Assembly: GCF_000282975.1 (NCBI RefSeq)
Contig: NZ_ALJC01000107.1
Span: forward strand, 90,490 to 154,489
DNA length: 64,000 nt
Reading direction: 5' to 3'
Source of the DNA: Pseudomonas psychrophila HA-4
GTDB lineage: Bacteria; Pseudomonadota; Gammaproteobacteria; Pseudomonadales; Pseudomonadaceae
In this document: positions 42,086-50,060 of the stretch, piece after piece
Layout of the letters: each line of letters begins with the position of its first letter
How positions within the stretch are numbered: position 1 is the first letter of the stretch
Position numbers and translations under genes: made by a program
Notes under the pieces: generated by a model
Told to the model about the DNA's origin: nothing
Databases searched by the model: none
Seen by the model: only the letters and a program-made list of their open reading frames with translations

Positions 42086-42397
42086 ATGCTGCCGCCGATC
42101 CTACCGCTGAGTGTTGTGCCCGTGACCTCGCAGCAGGACCCGGTACGCCCACGCCCGGAAATTCCGGCGGTGGTGCCTACGCAACCTAGTTCGGGCGATA
42201 GCACCGTCAATTTGAAACAGCATGACGCCGATCAGGCCACGCTGTTGTTGCGTGAAGAGCAGCAACGTCAGCAAAAGCACCGTCAGCGTGAGGCGCAGGA
42301 TCTGGAGCCGGATGACGCGCAAGCAGTTGAACCCGCAAGTGATGGGTTAATTGATGAAGCGCCGCGCCAAGGTTTATGGGTTGATATAAAGGTATGA
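42086..42397 (+). CDS. Small hypothetical protein, Pro/Gln-rich
   Basis: A 103-residue, mostly disordered protein (MLPPILPLSVVPVTSQQDPV, then a Gln/Arg-rich helical stretch ATLLLREEQQRQQKHRQREA, then an acidic tail). AGGAG lies nine bases before this ATG; a second in-frame ATG six bases upstream (42080) is almost on top of the SD, so the start is uncertain by two codons. Conserved beside rapA in pseudomonads as I recall; function unknown. Confidence 0.72.
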   Translation: MLPPILPLSVVPVTSQQDPVRPRPEIPAVVPTQPSSGDSTVNLKQHDADQATLLLREEQQRQQKHRQREAQDLEPDDAQAVEPASDGLIDEAPRQGLWVDIKV

Positions 42398-42470
42398 CTC
42401 ATTTTTTCTGGCCTGTTGGGCTTCCCCGACGCATTATTGGCCCATTCCCTGGCAGTGACATGATGTGTAT

Positions 42471-42632
42471 ATGAGCCAAGACAGCAAGCTGGTTGATCTG
42501 GGTGCAGAGCGCGCCAAGCGTGTGCATGACCTGAATGAAAAGCGTCTGAACGAAGTGCGACAGGCTTTTGAGCAAGCCATGCCGTTAGCAAGTGCCAAGA
42601 AAAAGCCGAAAAAGAAGCCTAAAAAGCGCTGA
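42471..42632 (+). CDS. 53-residue basic small protein
   Basis: It reads MSQDSKLVDLGAERAKRVHD, then a helical LNEKRLNEVRQAFEQAMPLA, then a highly basic SAKKKPKKKPKKR tail. The codon pattern looks coding, and a coiled-coil-like middle is suggested. It is preceded by a 73-base gap and followed by an ANR-regulated ccoM. The basic tail could bind nucleic acid or membrane; function unknown. Confidence 0.65.
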   Translation: MSQDSKLVDLGAERAKRVHDLNEKRLNEVRQAFEQAMPLASAKKKPKKKPKKR

Positions 42633-42696
42633 GTTGCAGCGTTTTCCTGACCTGAGTCAACTTTCCCCTTTAAGGCCAGCCCGGCCGTGATCACTA

Positions 42697-42710
42697 TTGA
42701 TCCCGGTCAA
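42697..42710 (+). promoter_or_regulatory. ANR/FNR-type box upstream of ccoM
   Basis: TTGATCCCGGTCAA matches the TTGAT-N4-ATCAA dyad with one change, in the TTGAT-N4-GTCAA form often seen in ANR-controlled Pseudomonas promoters. Its centre (about 42703.5) is about 41 bases before a plausible start near 42745, with TAACCT at 42733-42738 as a possible -10, the class II activator arrangement. The coding sequence starts 66 bases after the box. Confidence 0.72.
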
Positions 42711-42776
42711 GTTATGCGCCTGCGCGTCTGGTTAACCTAGCTTCAACACACAAACAGACACGCGCAGGAGGCAGTC

Positions 42777-42890
42777 ATGTTTCTCGATAATGTGGTTATC
42801 GCTGGGGTACTTACAGTCGGTCTCATGGTGTTGTTTTTCGCCGGTCTGGGCATTTTTATCTGGAAAGACTCTCAGAAGCGCAACAAGTAG
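42777..42890 (+). CDS. ccoM: cbb3-type cytochrome oxidase small subunit CcoM
   Basis: A 37-residue single-helix protein: MFLDNVVIAGVLTVGLMVLF then FAGLGIFIWKDSQKRNK. This closely resembles the CcoM subunit seen in the P. stutzeri cbb3 oxidase, with VVxAGVxTVGLM and IWKD in common. A strong AGGAGG is five bases before the ATG. An ANR-type box lies upstream, matching low-oxygen control, and a terminator follows. It is encoded away from ccoNOQP, as known for this gene. Confidence 0.87.
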   Translation: MFLDNVVIAGVLTVGLMVLFFAGLGIFIWKDSQKRNK

Positions 42891-42928
42891 CGCCGGGTCT
42901 TACTGGAACACGAGCACGCAAGGCATTT

Positions 42929-42956
42929 TGGGCGACTTCGGTCGCCTATTTTTTTG
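42929..42956 (+). terminator. Intrinsic terminator after ccoM
   Basis: GGCGAC and GTCGCC with a TTCG tetraloop, followed by TATTTTTTT. The stem begins about 40 bases after the ccoM stop. The TTCG loop makes this an exceptionally stable hairpin. Confidence 0.88.
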
Positions 42957-43150
42957 CGCGTGCGAAAAGTGATGAGTCGCTCTTCGTAGTTGCCGAATTA
43001 CGCAAGGCTGCGTCTGATTACGAAGCTATCGTAAGTTCTAAACCCCGAGATTAGCGGGTGCTCCGCGCCGCCTGCTAGTGCGACGGCTTTACCGCCGGAG
43101 GTAGTCTTCGGCAACTGCTTCGTTGCCCGGGTTCCCATAGCCTAGGGCAT

Positions 43151-43186
43151 AAAAAAGGTACGACCCGTGAGGGGCGTACCTTTTTT
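43151..43186 (-). terminator. Intrinsic terminator after pit
   Basis: GGTACG and CGTACC pair, flanked by A6 and T6 that pair too, giving a 12-bp stem with a 12-base loop. It lies 15 bases past the stop of the phosphate transporter gene; the flanking runs make it usable from both strands. Confidence 0.88.
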
Positions 43187-43200
43187 ATTAGCGGGTGGTA

Positions 43201-44673
43201 TCAGGCGAGCGTGATAGAGGCCAGCCAGAACAGACCTGCGGACAGGGCAACTGTCGCAGGCAAGGTCAGCACCCAAGCCATCAGGATGGTCTTGATGGTG
43301 TTGCCTTGCAGGCCGCTTTTGTTGGCGACCATGGTGCCCGCCACGCCTGAGGACAGGATGTGGGTCGTTGAAACTGGCAGCGCAAAGACGTTTGCCAAGC
43401 CAATAGCTATGGTGGTGGTGATTTGAGCCGCCATGCCTTGGGCATAGGTCATGCCCTGTTTGCCGATCTTCTCACCAATGGTTTTAACCACGCGCCTCCA
43501 GCCAACCATGGTGCCCAGGCCCAAGGCCAGTGCGACCGCCAGAATTACCCAGAACGGGGCGTATTCAGTGGTGGCAGTCAGGTCTTTGCGCAGTTTTTCG
43601 AGGTCCGCTTTTTCGCGGGCGTCGAGTACTGGCAGTTTGCTGACTTTCTTTGCTGTGTCGTCTAGGCAAAGCAAGTGGCGACGAATCTCGATACGCTTTT
43701 CAGACGACAGCGACTGGTAGTTCGCAACGCCTTTGAGCGAGCCGAGCAGCGCATCAATGGTTGGTTCGGTCTGTTGCGGGTTGCAACTGAACTTGCCAGG
43801 CAGGTCTTCTTTAACGCTTTTGCCCAGCGCCAGGAATTCGCTCAGGCTAGCGTTGTTACGCTGGTAGAACTGGCTCAAGTGCAAGGTCGCATCGCGAGTT
43901 CGTTCGATCTGGTAGGTGGTGCTGTTGAGGTCCAGAACGAAGGCGCTCGGCACGATGCCGATCAGCACCAGCATGATCAGGCCAATGCCTTTCTGGCCAT
44001 CGTTGGAGCCGTGAACAAAGCTCACGGTCATGGCGGAAATCACCAATACCAGACGGTTCCAGAACGGTGGATGCTTTTTGTCGTCCAGCTTGCGACGCTG
44101 TTCTGGCGTCTTGTGCATTTTGGACTCGGGGCGCCACCACTTCAGGGCGACTAGCATAAGGCCTGCAATCACGAAACCGGCGATAGGCGAGAACACCAGC
44201 GAAGCGCCGATATCAATAGCCTTTTGCCAGTTAACGCCTTCGCTCACCGGAATCCCGTTGATCAAGGCATTGGCCAGGCCGACACCCAGGATCGAGCCGA
44301 TCAGGGTGTGCGAGCTCGAGGCTGGAATCCCGAAGTACCAGGTTCCCAGGTTCCAAGTGATGGCAGCTGCGAGTAACGAGAACACCATGGCCAAGCCGTG
44401 TCCGGTGTTCACATTGACCAGCAGCTCTACCGGGAGCAGGTGGACGATGGCGTATGCCACCCCGACTCCGCCCAGCAGAACGCCAAGAAAGTTGAACACA
44501 CCAGAAAAGAACACCGCCAAGTGAGGCGGCATGGCTTTGGTGTAGATGACAGTCGCTACCGCATTCGCGGTGTCATGAAAGCCGTTGATGAACTCGAAGG
44601 CGAGAACAAAGGCTAGGGCGAAGAAGAGGCTGATAAGAACCCAGGCGTCCAATCCGCTTAATAGATCGATCAT
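43201..44673 (-). CDS. pit: Low-affinity inorganic phosphate transporter Pit
   Basis: A 490-residue PiT-family membrane carrier. The duplicated signature is visible as GFHDTANAVATVIYT near the N-terminus and as VSTTHILSSGVAGTMVANKS near the C-terminus, each within long membrane segments, with PASSSHTLIGSILGVGLAN also present. A cytoplasmic region around residues 200-370 separates the halves. It imports phosphate with protons as a metal-phosphate complex. No Pho box is evident upstream. Confidence 0.93.
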   Translation of the reverse strand: MIDLLSGLDAWVLISLFFALAFVLAFEFINGFHDTANAVATVIYTKAMPPHLAVFFSGVFNFLGVLLGGVGVAYAIVHLLPVELLVNVNTGHGLAMVFSLLAAAITWNLGTWYFGIPASSSHTLIGSILGVGLANALINGIPVSEGVNWQKAIDIGASLVFSPIAGFVIAGLMLVALKWWRPESKMHKTPEQRRKLDDKKHPPFWNRLVLVISAMTVSFVHGSNDGQKGIGLIMLVLIGIVPSAFVLDLNSTTYQIERTRDATLHLSQFYQRNNASLSEFLALGKSVKEDLPGKFSCNPQQTEPTIDALLGSLKGVANYQSLSSEKRIEIRRHLLCLDDTAKKVSKLPVLDAREKADLEKLRKDLTATTEYAPFWVILAVALALGLGTMVGWRRVVKTIGEKIGKQGMTYAQGMAAQITTTIAIGLANVFALPVSTTHILSSGVAGTMVANKSGLQGNTIKTILMAWVLTLPATVALSAGLFWLASITLA

Positions 44674-45017
44674 GAAGGTTTTCTGACACGGTCATAAAGG
44701 GGGCCGGATTATGCCAGAAAACCATGGTAATCGATGCACTAGCTGCTCGTTGGTAACATCTAAAAATGAAAAAAATTGTAAGACATGTCCATTTTCGGAT
44801 GCCTTGATTCCCCTCTAACCCGCTGATAGCACAGGCTATGAGCGTTCTGGAGGGATGTGGCCCTAGCCTAGTTTGGGCGTATGAAATTTCTGTAATCAGG
44901 TGATCTATTGGGTGTGACCGGACTTTTGGCGAAGCAAGCAGCAACAGCCGCTCATGCCAATCACGAAGGGGCAGCCTCCGTAGTCGACGGTCTTTTCAGT
45001 TTTTTTGATTCGCAGGC
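44674..45017. other. Intergenic region upstream of pit, no gene seen
   Basis: A 344-base gap between a small gene and pit. It must contain the pit promoter on the minus strand. An A/T-rich part (44760-44790) could be a promoter UP element. I see no operator or RNA structure that I trust. Confidence 0.4.
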
Positions 45018-45218
45018 TTAGGGTTCTTCAACCTTGAGTTCTTTTTCAATTTTTTGAATTTCTTGAGAAAAAGCCTGATCAAGCAGGCTGGCACGCTTGC
45101 GCCAAGGTTTACGCTCGGGCTCCGGCTTAGCGGCGTAGGTGGTCACTTCGCCACCGTAAACATCCTTGTAACGTTGTTCCTGACGCTCAAGTTCTGCGCG
45201 CAGTTCGTCTTTCGTCAC
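45018..45218 (-). CDS. 66-residue hypothetical protein
   Basis: From a GTG at 45218, the product is MTKDELRAELERQEQRYKDV, then YGGEVTTYAAKPEPERKPWR, then a helical acidic end. The complement has AGGTA ahead of this GTG; the longer in-frame version from 45266 is less plausible because its first part lacks helical character. Charged and helical, likely soluble. Function unknown. Confidence 0.65.
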   Translation of the reverse strand: MTKDELRAELERQEQRYKDVYGGEVTTYAAKPEPERKPWRKRASLLDQAFSQEIQKIEKELKVEEP

Positions 45219-45423
45219 AGTGCTACCTAAATGAGTAGAAATTAAACCCGGTGAACCACTCTGCACGAGAGGTTTATTAATTTGACGTGTGAATTCGCTT
45301 TGTGGGGATGCCGATAAGCAACGTCAAGGTTGAATAAACCACTTTGTGAGCGCCATCACGTCATTAACTAACACATGAGTGTCGCAGCAGTTAAGTGTCC
45401 ACCCCAATGAGGGTAATGCTGGC

Positions 45424-45587
45424 TGCACTTGGAAGTTAATTCCACAGCCTATTGAACTCAATCGACAGACTGGATCCAAAATAGCGGAACACTGCCTTCT
45501 TGCAGTAAATTACTGGCGGGCCACAAGGGCTTGAGTAAGGCGCCTACTATCGCCGAAGCGCTTCGGGCGCGTCAACTTCCAAGTGCA
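45424..45587. repeat. 164-bp segment bounded by 14-bp perfect inverted repeats
   Basis: TGCACTTGGAAGTT (45424-45437) and AACTTCCAAGTGCA (45574-45587) are perfect inverses. A palindrome CCGAAGCGCTTCGG and a small ACTGC/GCAGT hairpin lie between them. No obvious target duplication is seen at the borders, so a MITE is only one possibility; a large stem in an RNA, or paired operators, are others. Confidence 0.5.
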
Positions 45588-45901
45588 CTTTTGTTAAGGC
45601 TGTTCAGTGAGCTAACAGAATGCGTCACGCTTCACATGTATTAATACAATGGTGGCGGTAATTGCATTGCCAAGTTTGCGCTGTACTGAGTCGGCTTAAT
45701 TCATGCCGCATATAACGCAGATATTTCCGATCAATGATGGCCTGTTTGGTGTCGGGCAGGCTGACAAAGAGTTTTTAATAACACTTCGCATGCCCGTGTT
45801 GAACGCAATTGCAAAATACGCCAATTGAACATTGCCCGCTGTGAGCGAGCAGGGCGACATTCTTACACCTCGTGGCTGCCGGTGTGATGCTCTCTGAGAT
45901 T

Positions 45902-45931
45902 GCGATTATCGGCCATCGGTTCGATAATCGC
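45902..45931. promoter_or_regulatory. Paired PcaR-like operators before pcaR
   Basis: GCGATTATCG and its exact inverse CGATAATCGC lie 20 bases apart, centre to centre, with GGTTCGATAATCGCCC in the second. This is very close to the 15-bp PcaR site GTTCGATAATCGCAC as I remember it from P. putida. Two turns of spacing fits binding at -35 and -10. It lies about 82 bases before the pcaR ATG. Confidence 0.75.
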
Positions 45932-46013
45932 CCAATGTTGCCGTTGCCCAGCGTGCACTGCTGCCGGGGCGGGTGTGTAATAACAATAAATAAAGAAGGC
46001 GGGAGGACTGGGT

Positions 46014-46856
46014 ATGAGTGATCAATTACGCAATACGGTGACTGGCATCGCGCCACCGATTGTTGCGTCGCCTGCCAAACGCATTCAGGCATTTGCCGGT
46101 GACCCTGATTTCATGGCCTCTCTGGCCCGCGGTCTGGCGGTGGTGCAGGCGTTTCAGGAGCGCAAACGGCATTTGACTATTGCGCAGATCAGCCATCGCA
46201 CTGAAATTCCTCGGGCTGCTGTGCGTCGCTGTTTGTACACGCTGATCAAGCTCGGTTACGCCACCACCGATGGCCGCACGTATTCGCTATTGCCCAAAGT
46301 ACTGACGCTGGGCCATGCCTACTTGTCATCGACGCCACTGGCGGTATCGGCCCAGCCTTATCTGGACCGTATGAGCGAGCAATTGCACGAAGCGTGCAAC
46401 ATGGCGACTCTGGAAGGTGACGACATTCTGTACATCGCCCGTTCGGCGACCACTCAGCGTCTCATATCGGTCGATTTGTCGGTGGGCGGCCGCTTGCCAG
46501 CGTATTGCACATCAATGGGGCGTATTTTGTTGGCCGCGTTGGATGACGTGACCTTGAACGAGTATTTGGCCCATGCAGAATTCCAGGCCAAGACCAGCCG
46601 CACGCTGCATACACCCGAAGCGTTACTTGAATGCTTGCTGCAAGTGCGTACGCAAGGCTGGTGCGTGGTCGATCAAGAGTTGGAGCAAGGCCTGCGTTCA
46701 ATTGCAGTGCCGGTGTATGACGCTTCGGGTCAGGTATTGGCAGCCTTGAACGTCAGCACCCACGCTGGGCGAGTCACGCGTACTGAGTTGGAGCAGCGCT
46801 TTCTGCCGATCATGCTCAATTCCAGCCGTGAACTGAGTGCGCAGCTGTTTACCTAA
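46014..46856 (+). CDS. pcaR: IclR-family regulator PcaR
   Basis: A 280-residue regulator. The winged-HTH part (about 35-95: SLARGLAVVQAFQERKRHLT, then AVRRCLYTLIKLGYA) precedes the IclR effector domain (GGRLPAYCTSMGRILLAALD). PcaR proteins respond to beta-ketoadipate and activate the pca genes. It precedes pcaIJ, and paired PcaR-like sites exist before both genes. It is PcaR rather than PobR or PcaU by gene context. Confidence 0.9.
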   Translation: MSDQLRNTVTGIAPPIVASPAKRIQAFAGDPDFMASLARGLAVVQAFQERKRHLTIAQISHRTEIPRAAVRRCLYTLIKLGYATTDGRTYSLLPKVLTLGHAYLSSTPLAVSAQPYLDRMSEQLHEACNMATLEGDDILYIARSATTQRLISVDLSVGGRLPAYCTSMGRILLAALDDVTLNEYLAHAEFQAKTSRTLHTPEALLECLLQVRTQGWCVVDQELEQGLRSIAVPVYDASGQVLAALNVSTHAGRVTRTELEQRFLPIMLNSSRELSAQLFT

Positions 46857-46867
46857 GCGTTGTAGCC

Positions 46868-46901
46868 GTAGCAGCCGCCTCGCAGGCCCGGCAACTGCTA
46901 C
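46868..46901. repeat. REP-like hairpin after pcaR
   Basis: GTAGCAG and CTGCTAC pair around a 20-base loop, with GC-rich extra pairing. Start 11 bases after the pcaR stop. No T-run follows, so it is more REP than terminator, though it may stabilise the mRNA end. Confidence 0.55.
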
Positions 46902-46964
46902 GAAATCGACTTGCTGTACAGCATAGAATCTCCCGTGGGGCAGATACCTAGCCTGCTAACTATG

Positions 46965-46999
46965 CGTTCGATTACCGAACACATAGTCGATTATCGGAT
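46965..46999 (+). promoter_or_regulatory. Paired PcaR-like operators before pcaI
   Basis: CGATTACCG (46969-46977, within TTCGATTACCGAAC) and CGATTATCG (46988-46996) are 19 bases apart. Both match the CGATAATCG core seen before pcaR (read on the other strand for the second). The position, about 100-130 bases before the pcaI start, fits a PcaR-activated promoter. Confidence 0.72.
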
Positions 47000-47100
47000 T
47001 GTTTGCGTTGGGGGTGGCGGCTTAACCTGCTGGTAGTTCGGTGCAATTTAGACGCACCGTTTTCTCTTCAGTGGCCAACAATAAACGGGAGCTACCCCTC

Positions 47101-47958
47101 ATGGCAGAAATCATTTCGTTACACGACGCCGTGAAACAGTTTGTGAACGATGGCGACACCGTCGCTCTTGAAGGTTTCACTCACTTGATTCCGACCGCAG
47201 CAGGTCATGAAATCATTCGTCAGGGTAAGAAAGACCTGACTCTGGTTCGCATGACACCTGACCTGATCTACGACCAGTTGATCGGCGCCGGTTGTGCACG
47301 AAAGTTGATTTTTTCCTGGGGCGGTAACCCTGGCGTAGGTTCGCTGCACCGCTTGCGCGATGCAGTCGAAAAGCAATGGCCGCAGCCATTGGACATCGAA
47401 GAGCACAGCCACGCTGACCTGGCCAATGCCTACGTGGCAGGTGCATCGGGCCTACCGTTCGCGGTACTGCGTGCCTACGCCGGTTCTGACCTGCCGAAGG
47501 TTAACCCGCTGATCAAAACCGTTACCTGCCCCTTTACCGGTGAAGTGCTGGCGGCTGTGCCTTCGGTGCGCCCGGATGTGACCGTGATTCATGCGCAAAA
47601 GGCTGACCGCAAAGGCAACGTTCTGCTGTGGGGCATCCTGGGCGTGCAAAAAGAAGCCGCCTTGGCTGCCAAGCGCTGCATCGTGACGGTTGAAGAGATC
47701 GTGGATGACCTGCAAGCGCCGATGAATGCCTGCGTGCTGCCGACGTGGGCCTTGAGCGCTGTGTGCCACGTACCGGGCGGGGCACATCCGTCCTACGCTC
47801 ATGGTTACACCGAGCGTGATAACCGTTTCTATCAGGCGTGGGATCCAATTGCCCGCGACCGCGAGACCTTCACCGCCTGGATTAACGAATACATCTACGG
47901 CACTGCAAATTTCAGCGAGTTCCAGGCCAAGCTGGCCCGCGCTTCGGAGGCAAAATAA
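47101..47958 (+). CDS. pcaI: 3-oxoadipate CoA-transferase subunit A
   Basis: A 285-residue class I CoA-transferase alpha subunit. MAEIISLHDAVKQFVNDGDT begins the family block; EGFTHLIPTAAGHEIIRQGK and LIFSWGGNPGVGSLHRLRDA are conserved. With PcaJ it activates beta-ketoadipate using succinyl-CoA. The ATG at 47101 has GGGAG nine bases upstream. Its last base overlaps the first base of pcaJ. Confidence 0.94.
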   Translation: MAEIISLHDAVKQFVNDGDTVALEGFTHLIPTAAGHEIIRQGKKDLTLVRMTPDLIYDQLIGAGCARKLIFSWGGNPGVGSLHRLRDAVEKQWPQPLDIEEHSHADLANAYVAGASGLPFAVLRAYAGSDLPKVNPLIKTVTCPFTGEVLAAVPSVRPDVTVIHAQKADRKGNVLLWGILGVQKEAALAAKRCIVTVEEIVDDLQAPMNACVLPTWALSAVCHVPGGAHPSYAHGYTERDNRFYQAWDPIARDRETFTAWINEYIYGTANFSEFQAKLARASEAK

Positions 47959-48737
47959 TGGCTTACTCCACCAATGAAATGATGACCGTTGCCGCCGCCC
48001 GTCGTTTGAAAAACGGCTCGGTGTGTTTTGTGGGTATCGGCCTGCCTTCCAAAGCGGCCAACCTGGCGCGCCTGACCTCGTCCCCGGATGTGGTATTGAT
48101 CTACGAATCGGGCCCGATTGGTGCCAAGCCCAATGTGTTGCCGCTGTCGATTGGTGACGGCGAACTGGCCGAAACCGCGGACACCGTGGTCTCCACTAGC
48201 GAAATTTTCCGCTACTGGTTACAAGGTGGCCGGGTCGATGTTGGCTTCCTGGGCGCCGCTCAGGTGGACCGTTTCGGCAATATCAACACCACTGTGGTCG
48301 GTGACTACCACCATCCAAAAGTCCGTCTGCCGGGTGCGGGTGGCGCGCCGGAAATCGCCGGGTCAGCCAAAAGCGTGCTGATTATCCTTAAGCAATCGGC
48401 GCGTTCGTTTGTCGACAAGCTCGACTTTATTACCTCGGTTGGGCACGGCGAAGGCGGCGACTCGCGCAAGCGTTTGGGGCTGCCGGGCGCGGGGCCAGTA
48501 GGCATCATCACTGACCTGTGCATCATGGAGCCTGAAGCACAAACCAACGAATTTGTGGTCACCGCCTTGCACCCTGGCGTGACCCGCGAGCAAGTCGTTG
48601 CAGCCACTGGCTGGGCCATTCGTTTTGCCGATAACGTCGAACTGACTGCTGAGCCGACCGATGTCGAATTGACTGCCTTGCGTGATCTGGAAACCCGCAC
48701 CGCGCTGGCCCATGGTCAGGCACCAGGAGAAGCGTGA
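47958..48737 (+). CDS. pcaJ: 3-oxoadipate CoA-transferase subunit B
   Basis: A 259-residue beta subunit. The catalytic Glu is in LIYESGPIGAKP, the family Glu that forms the glutamyl-CoA intermediate. GVVxxGDYHHPKVRLPGAGG-like loop follows. It starts at the last base of pcaI and ends inside the pcaF start (TGATG), so these genes are translationally coupled. Confidence 0.94.
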   Translation: MAYSTNEMMTVAAARRLKNGSVCFVGIGLPSKAANLARLTSSPDVVLIYESGPIGAKPNVLPLSIGDGELAETADTVVSTSEIFRYWLQGGRVDVGFLGAAQVDRFGNINTTVVGDYHHPKVRLPGAGGAPEIAGSAKSVLIILKQSARSFVDKLDFITSVGHGEGGDSRKRLGLPGAGPVGIITDLCIMEPEAQTNEFVVTALHPGVTREQVVAATGWAIRFADNVELTAEPTDVELTALRDLETRTALAHGQAPGEA

Positions 48738-49939
48738 TGCGTGAAGTCTTTATCTGTGACGCAATTCGTACCCCCATTGGCCGTTTCGGCGGTGGTTTGG
48801 CGGCGGTCCGTGCCGATGACCTGGCAGCCACCCCGATCAAGGCGCTGATTGAGCGCAACCCCACTGTGAAATGGGACGAAGTCGACGAAGTGTTCTTTGG
48901 CTGCGCCAACCAGGCGGGCGAAGACAACCGTAACGTAGCGCGCATGGCCGCGTTGCTGGCCGGTCTGCCAGACACTATTCCGGGTGTGACCCTCAATCGT
49001 CTCTGTGCATCGGGTATGGATGCTATTGGTACTGCGTTCCGTGCGATCGCTAGTGGCGAAATGGAACTGGCCATTGCCGGTGGCGTTGAATCAATGTCGC
49101 GTGCCCCGTTTGTTATGGGCAAAGCCGATGCCGCGTTCTCGCGCAACATGAAGCTGGAAGACACCACCATAGGCTGGCGTTTTATCAACCCGCTGATGAA
49201 GGCCCAGTATGGCGTCGATGCGATGCCGCAAACTGCCGACAACGTGGCTGATGACTACCAGATTTCCCGCGCCGATCAAGACGCTTTTGCCCTGCGTAGC
49301 CAACAGCGTACGGCCGCGGCCCAAGCAGCGGGCTACTTTGCTGAGGAAATCGTTGCGGTACGTATCGCCCATAAAAAAGGCGAAACCGTGGTAGAGCACG
49401 ATGAGCATCCACGTGCGGACACCAGCCTCGAAACCCTGAGCAAACTTAAGCCCGTGAATGGCCCTGACAAAACGGTCACCGCTGGCAATGCGTCGGGGGT
49501 AAATGATGGCGCAGCGGCGCTGATTCTGGCGTCTGCCGAGGCTGTCAAACGCCACGGTTTGACTCCTCGCGCTCGTGTATTAGGTATGGCCAGCGCCGGG
49601 GTTGCCCCTCGCGTGATGGGCATCGGTCCGGTGCCTGCGGTGCGCAAATTGGTCGAGCGTCTGGGGCTGGCGGTCAGCGACTTTGACGTGATCGAACTCA
49701 ACGAGGCATTTGCCAGCCAAGGTTTGGCGGTATTGCGCGAACTGGGTCTGGCAGACGACGCGCCGCACGTTAACCCAAATGGCGGCGCAATTGCGCTGGG
49801 GCATCCGCTGGGCATGAGCGGCGCGCGTTTAGTGATGACAGCCTTGCATCAGTTGGAAAAATCCGGCGGCAAGAAAGGCTTGGCAACCATGTGCGTGGGT
49901 GTCGGCCAGGGGCTGGCGTTAGCAATCGAGCGGGTCTGA
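48737..49939 (+). CDS. pcaF: 3-oxoadipyl-CoA thiolase
   Basis: A 400-residue thiolase, the last step of the beta-ketoadipate pathway, giving succinyl-CoA and acetyl-CoA. Catalytic Cys lies in TLNRLCASGMDAIGTAFRAI, His in NPNGGAIALGHPLGMSGARL, and the second Cys in ATMCVGVGQGLA. An ATG at 48737 overlaps the pcaJ stop; a GTG one codon upstream is less likely. Confidence 0.95.
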   Translation: MREVFICDAIRTPIGRFGGGLAAVRADDLAATPIKALIERNPTVKWDEVDEVFFGCANQAGEDNRNVARMAALLAGLPDTIPGVTLNRLCASGMDAIGTAFRAIASGEMELAIAGGVESMSRAPFVMGKADAAFSRNMKLEDTTIGWRFINPLMKAQYGVDAMPQTADNVADDYQISRADQDAFALRSQQRTAAAQAAGYFAEEIVAVRIAHKKGETVVEHDEHPRADTSLETLSKLKPVNGPDKTVTAGNASGVNDGAAALILASAEAVKRHGLTPRARVLGMASAGVAPRVMGIGPVPAVRKLVERLGLAVSDFDVIELNEAFASQGLAVLRELGLADDAPHVNPNGGAIALGHPLGMSGARLVMTALHQLEKSGGKKGLATMCVGVGQGLALAIERV

Positions 49940-49960
49940 TCGCTGACGTAAGCGCAACAT

Positions 49961-49986
49961 CGGGCGATTGATTATTCAATCGCCCG
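49961..49986 (+). terminator. Strong hairpin between pcaF and pcaT
   Basis: CGGGCGATTGA and TCAATCGCCCG pair perfectly (11 bp) with a TTAT loop, 22 bases after the pcaF stop. It is followed by GCTCTTAG rather than a true T-run, so it is a weak terminator or an RNA stabiliser. Confidence 0.6.
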
Positions 49987-50060
49987 GCTCTTAGTGGTTG
50001 CAGTGTTACTTGTTACAAGCTATGTCTAAAAGTAACTAACCCAGATGAGTCTAAGAAATC

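Larger units (their letters stand above)
42891..43200. other. Gap holding ccoM terminator, REP-like repeat and pit terminator
   Basis: The 310-base gap contains the terminator at 42929-42956, a degenerate REP-like inverted repeat (GTAGTTGCCGAA at 42986 and TTCGGCAACTGC at 43107), and the terminator at 43151-43186. I see no gene here. Confidence 0.6.
45219..46013. other. Long gene-free gap before pcaR
   Basis: A 795-base region with no convincing ORF. It contains the 14-bp inverted repeats at 45424 and 45574 bounding 164 bases, a perfect 14-bp palindrome CCGAAGCGCTTCGG (45553-45566) just inside the second, and the paired PcaR-like sites at 45902-45931 near the pcaR start. The sequence between is moderately A/T-rich. 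Confidence 0.55.

Noticed and set aside
44674..44700. Possible Pho box upstream of pit
   Set aside because: The TGACACGGTCAT stretch lacks the direct CTGTCAT repeats of a Pho box.
45775..46092. 105-codon minus-strand ORF overlapping the pcaR start
   Set aside because: Overlaps the operator region and the pcaR coding start, has no ribosome-binding site, and its composition is not protein-like.
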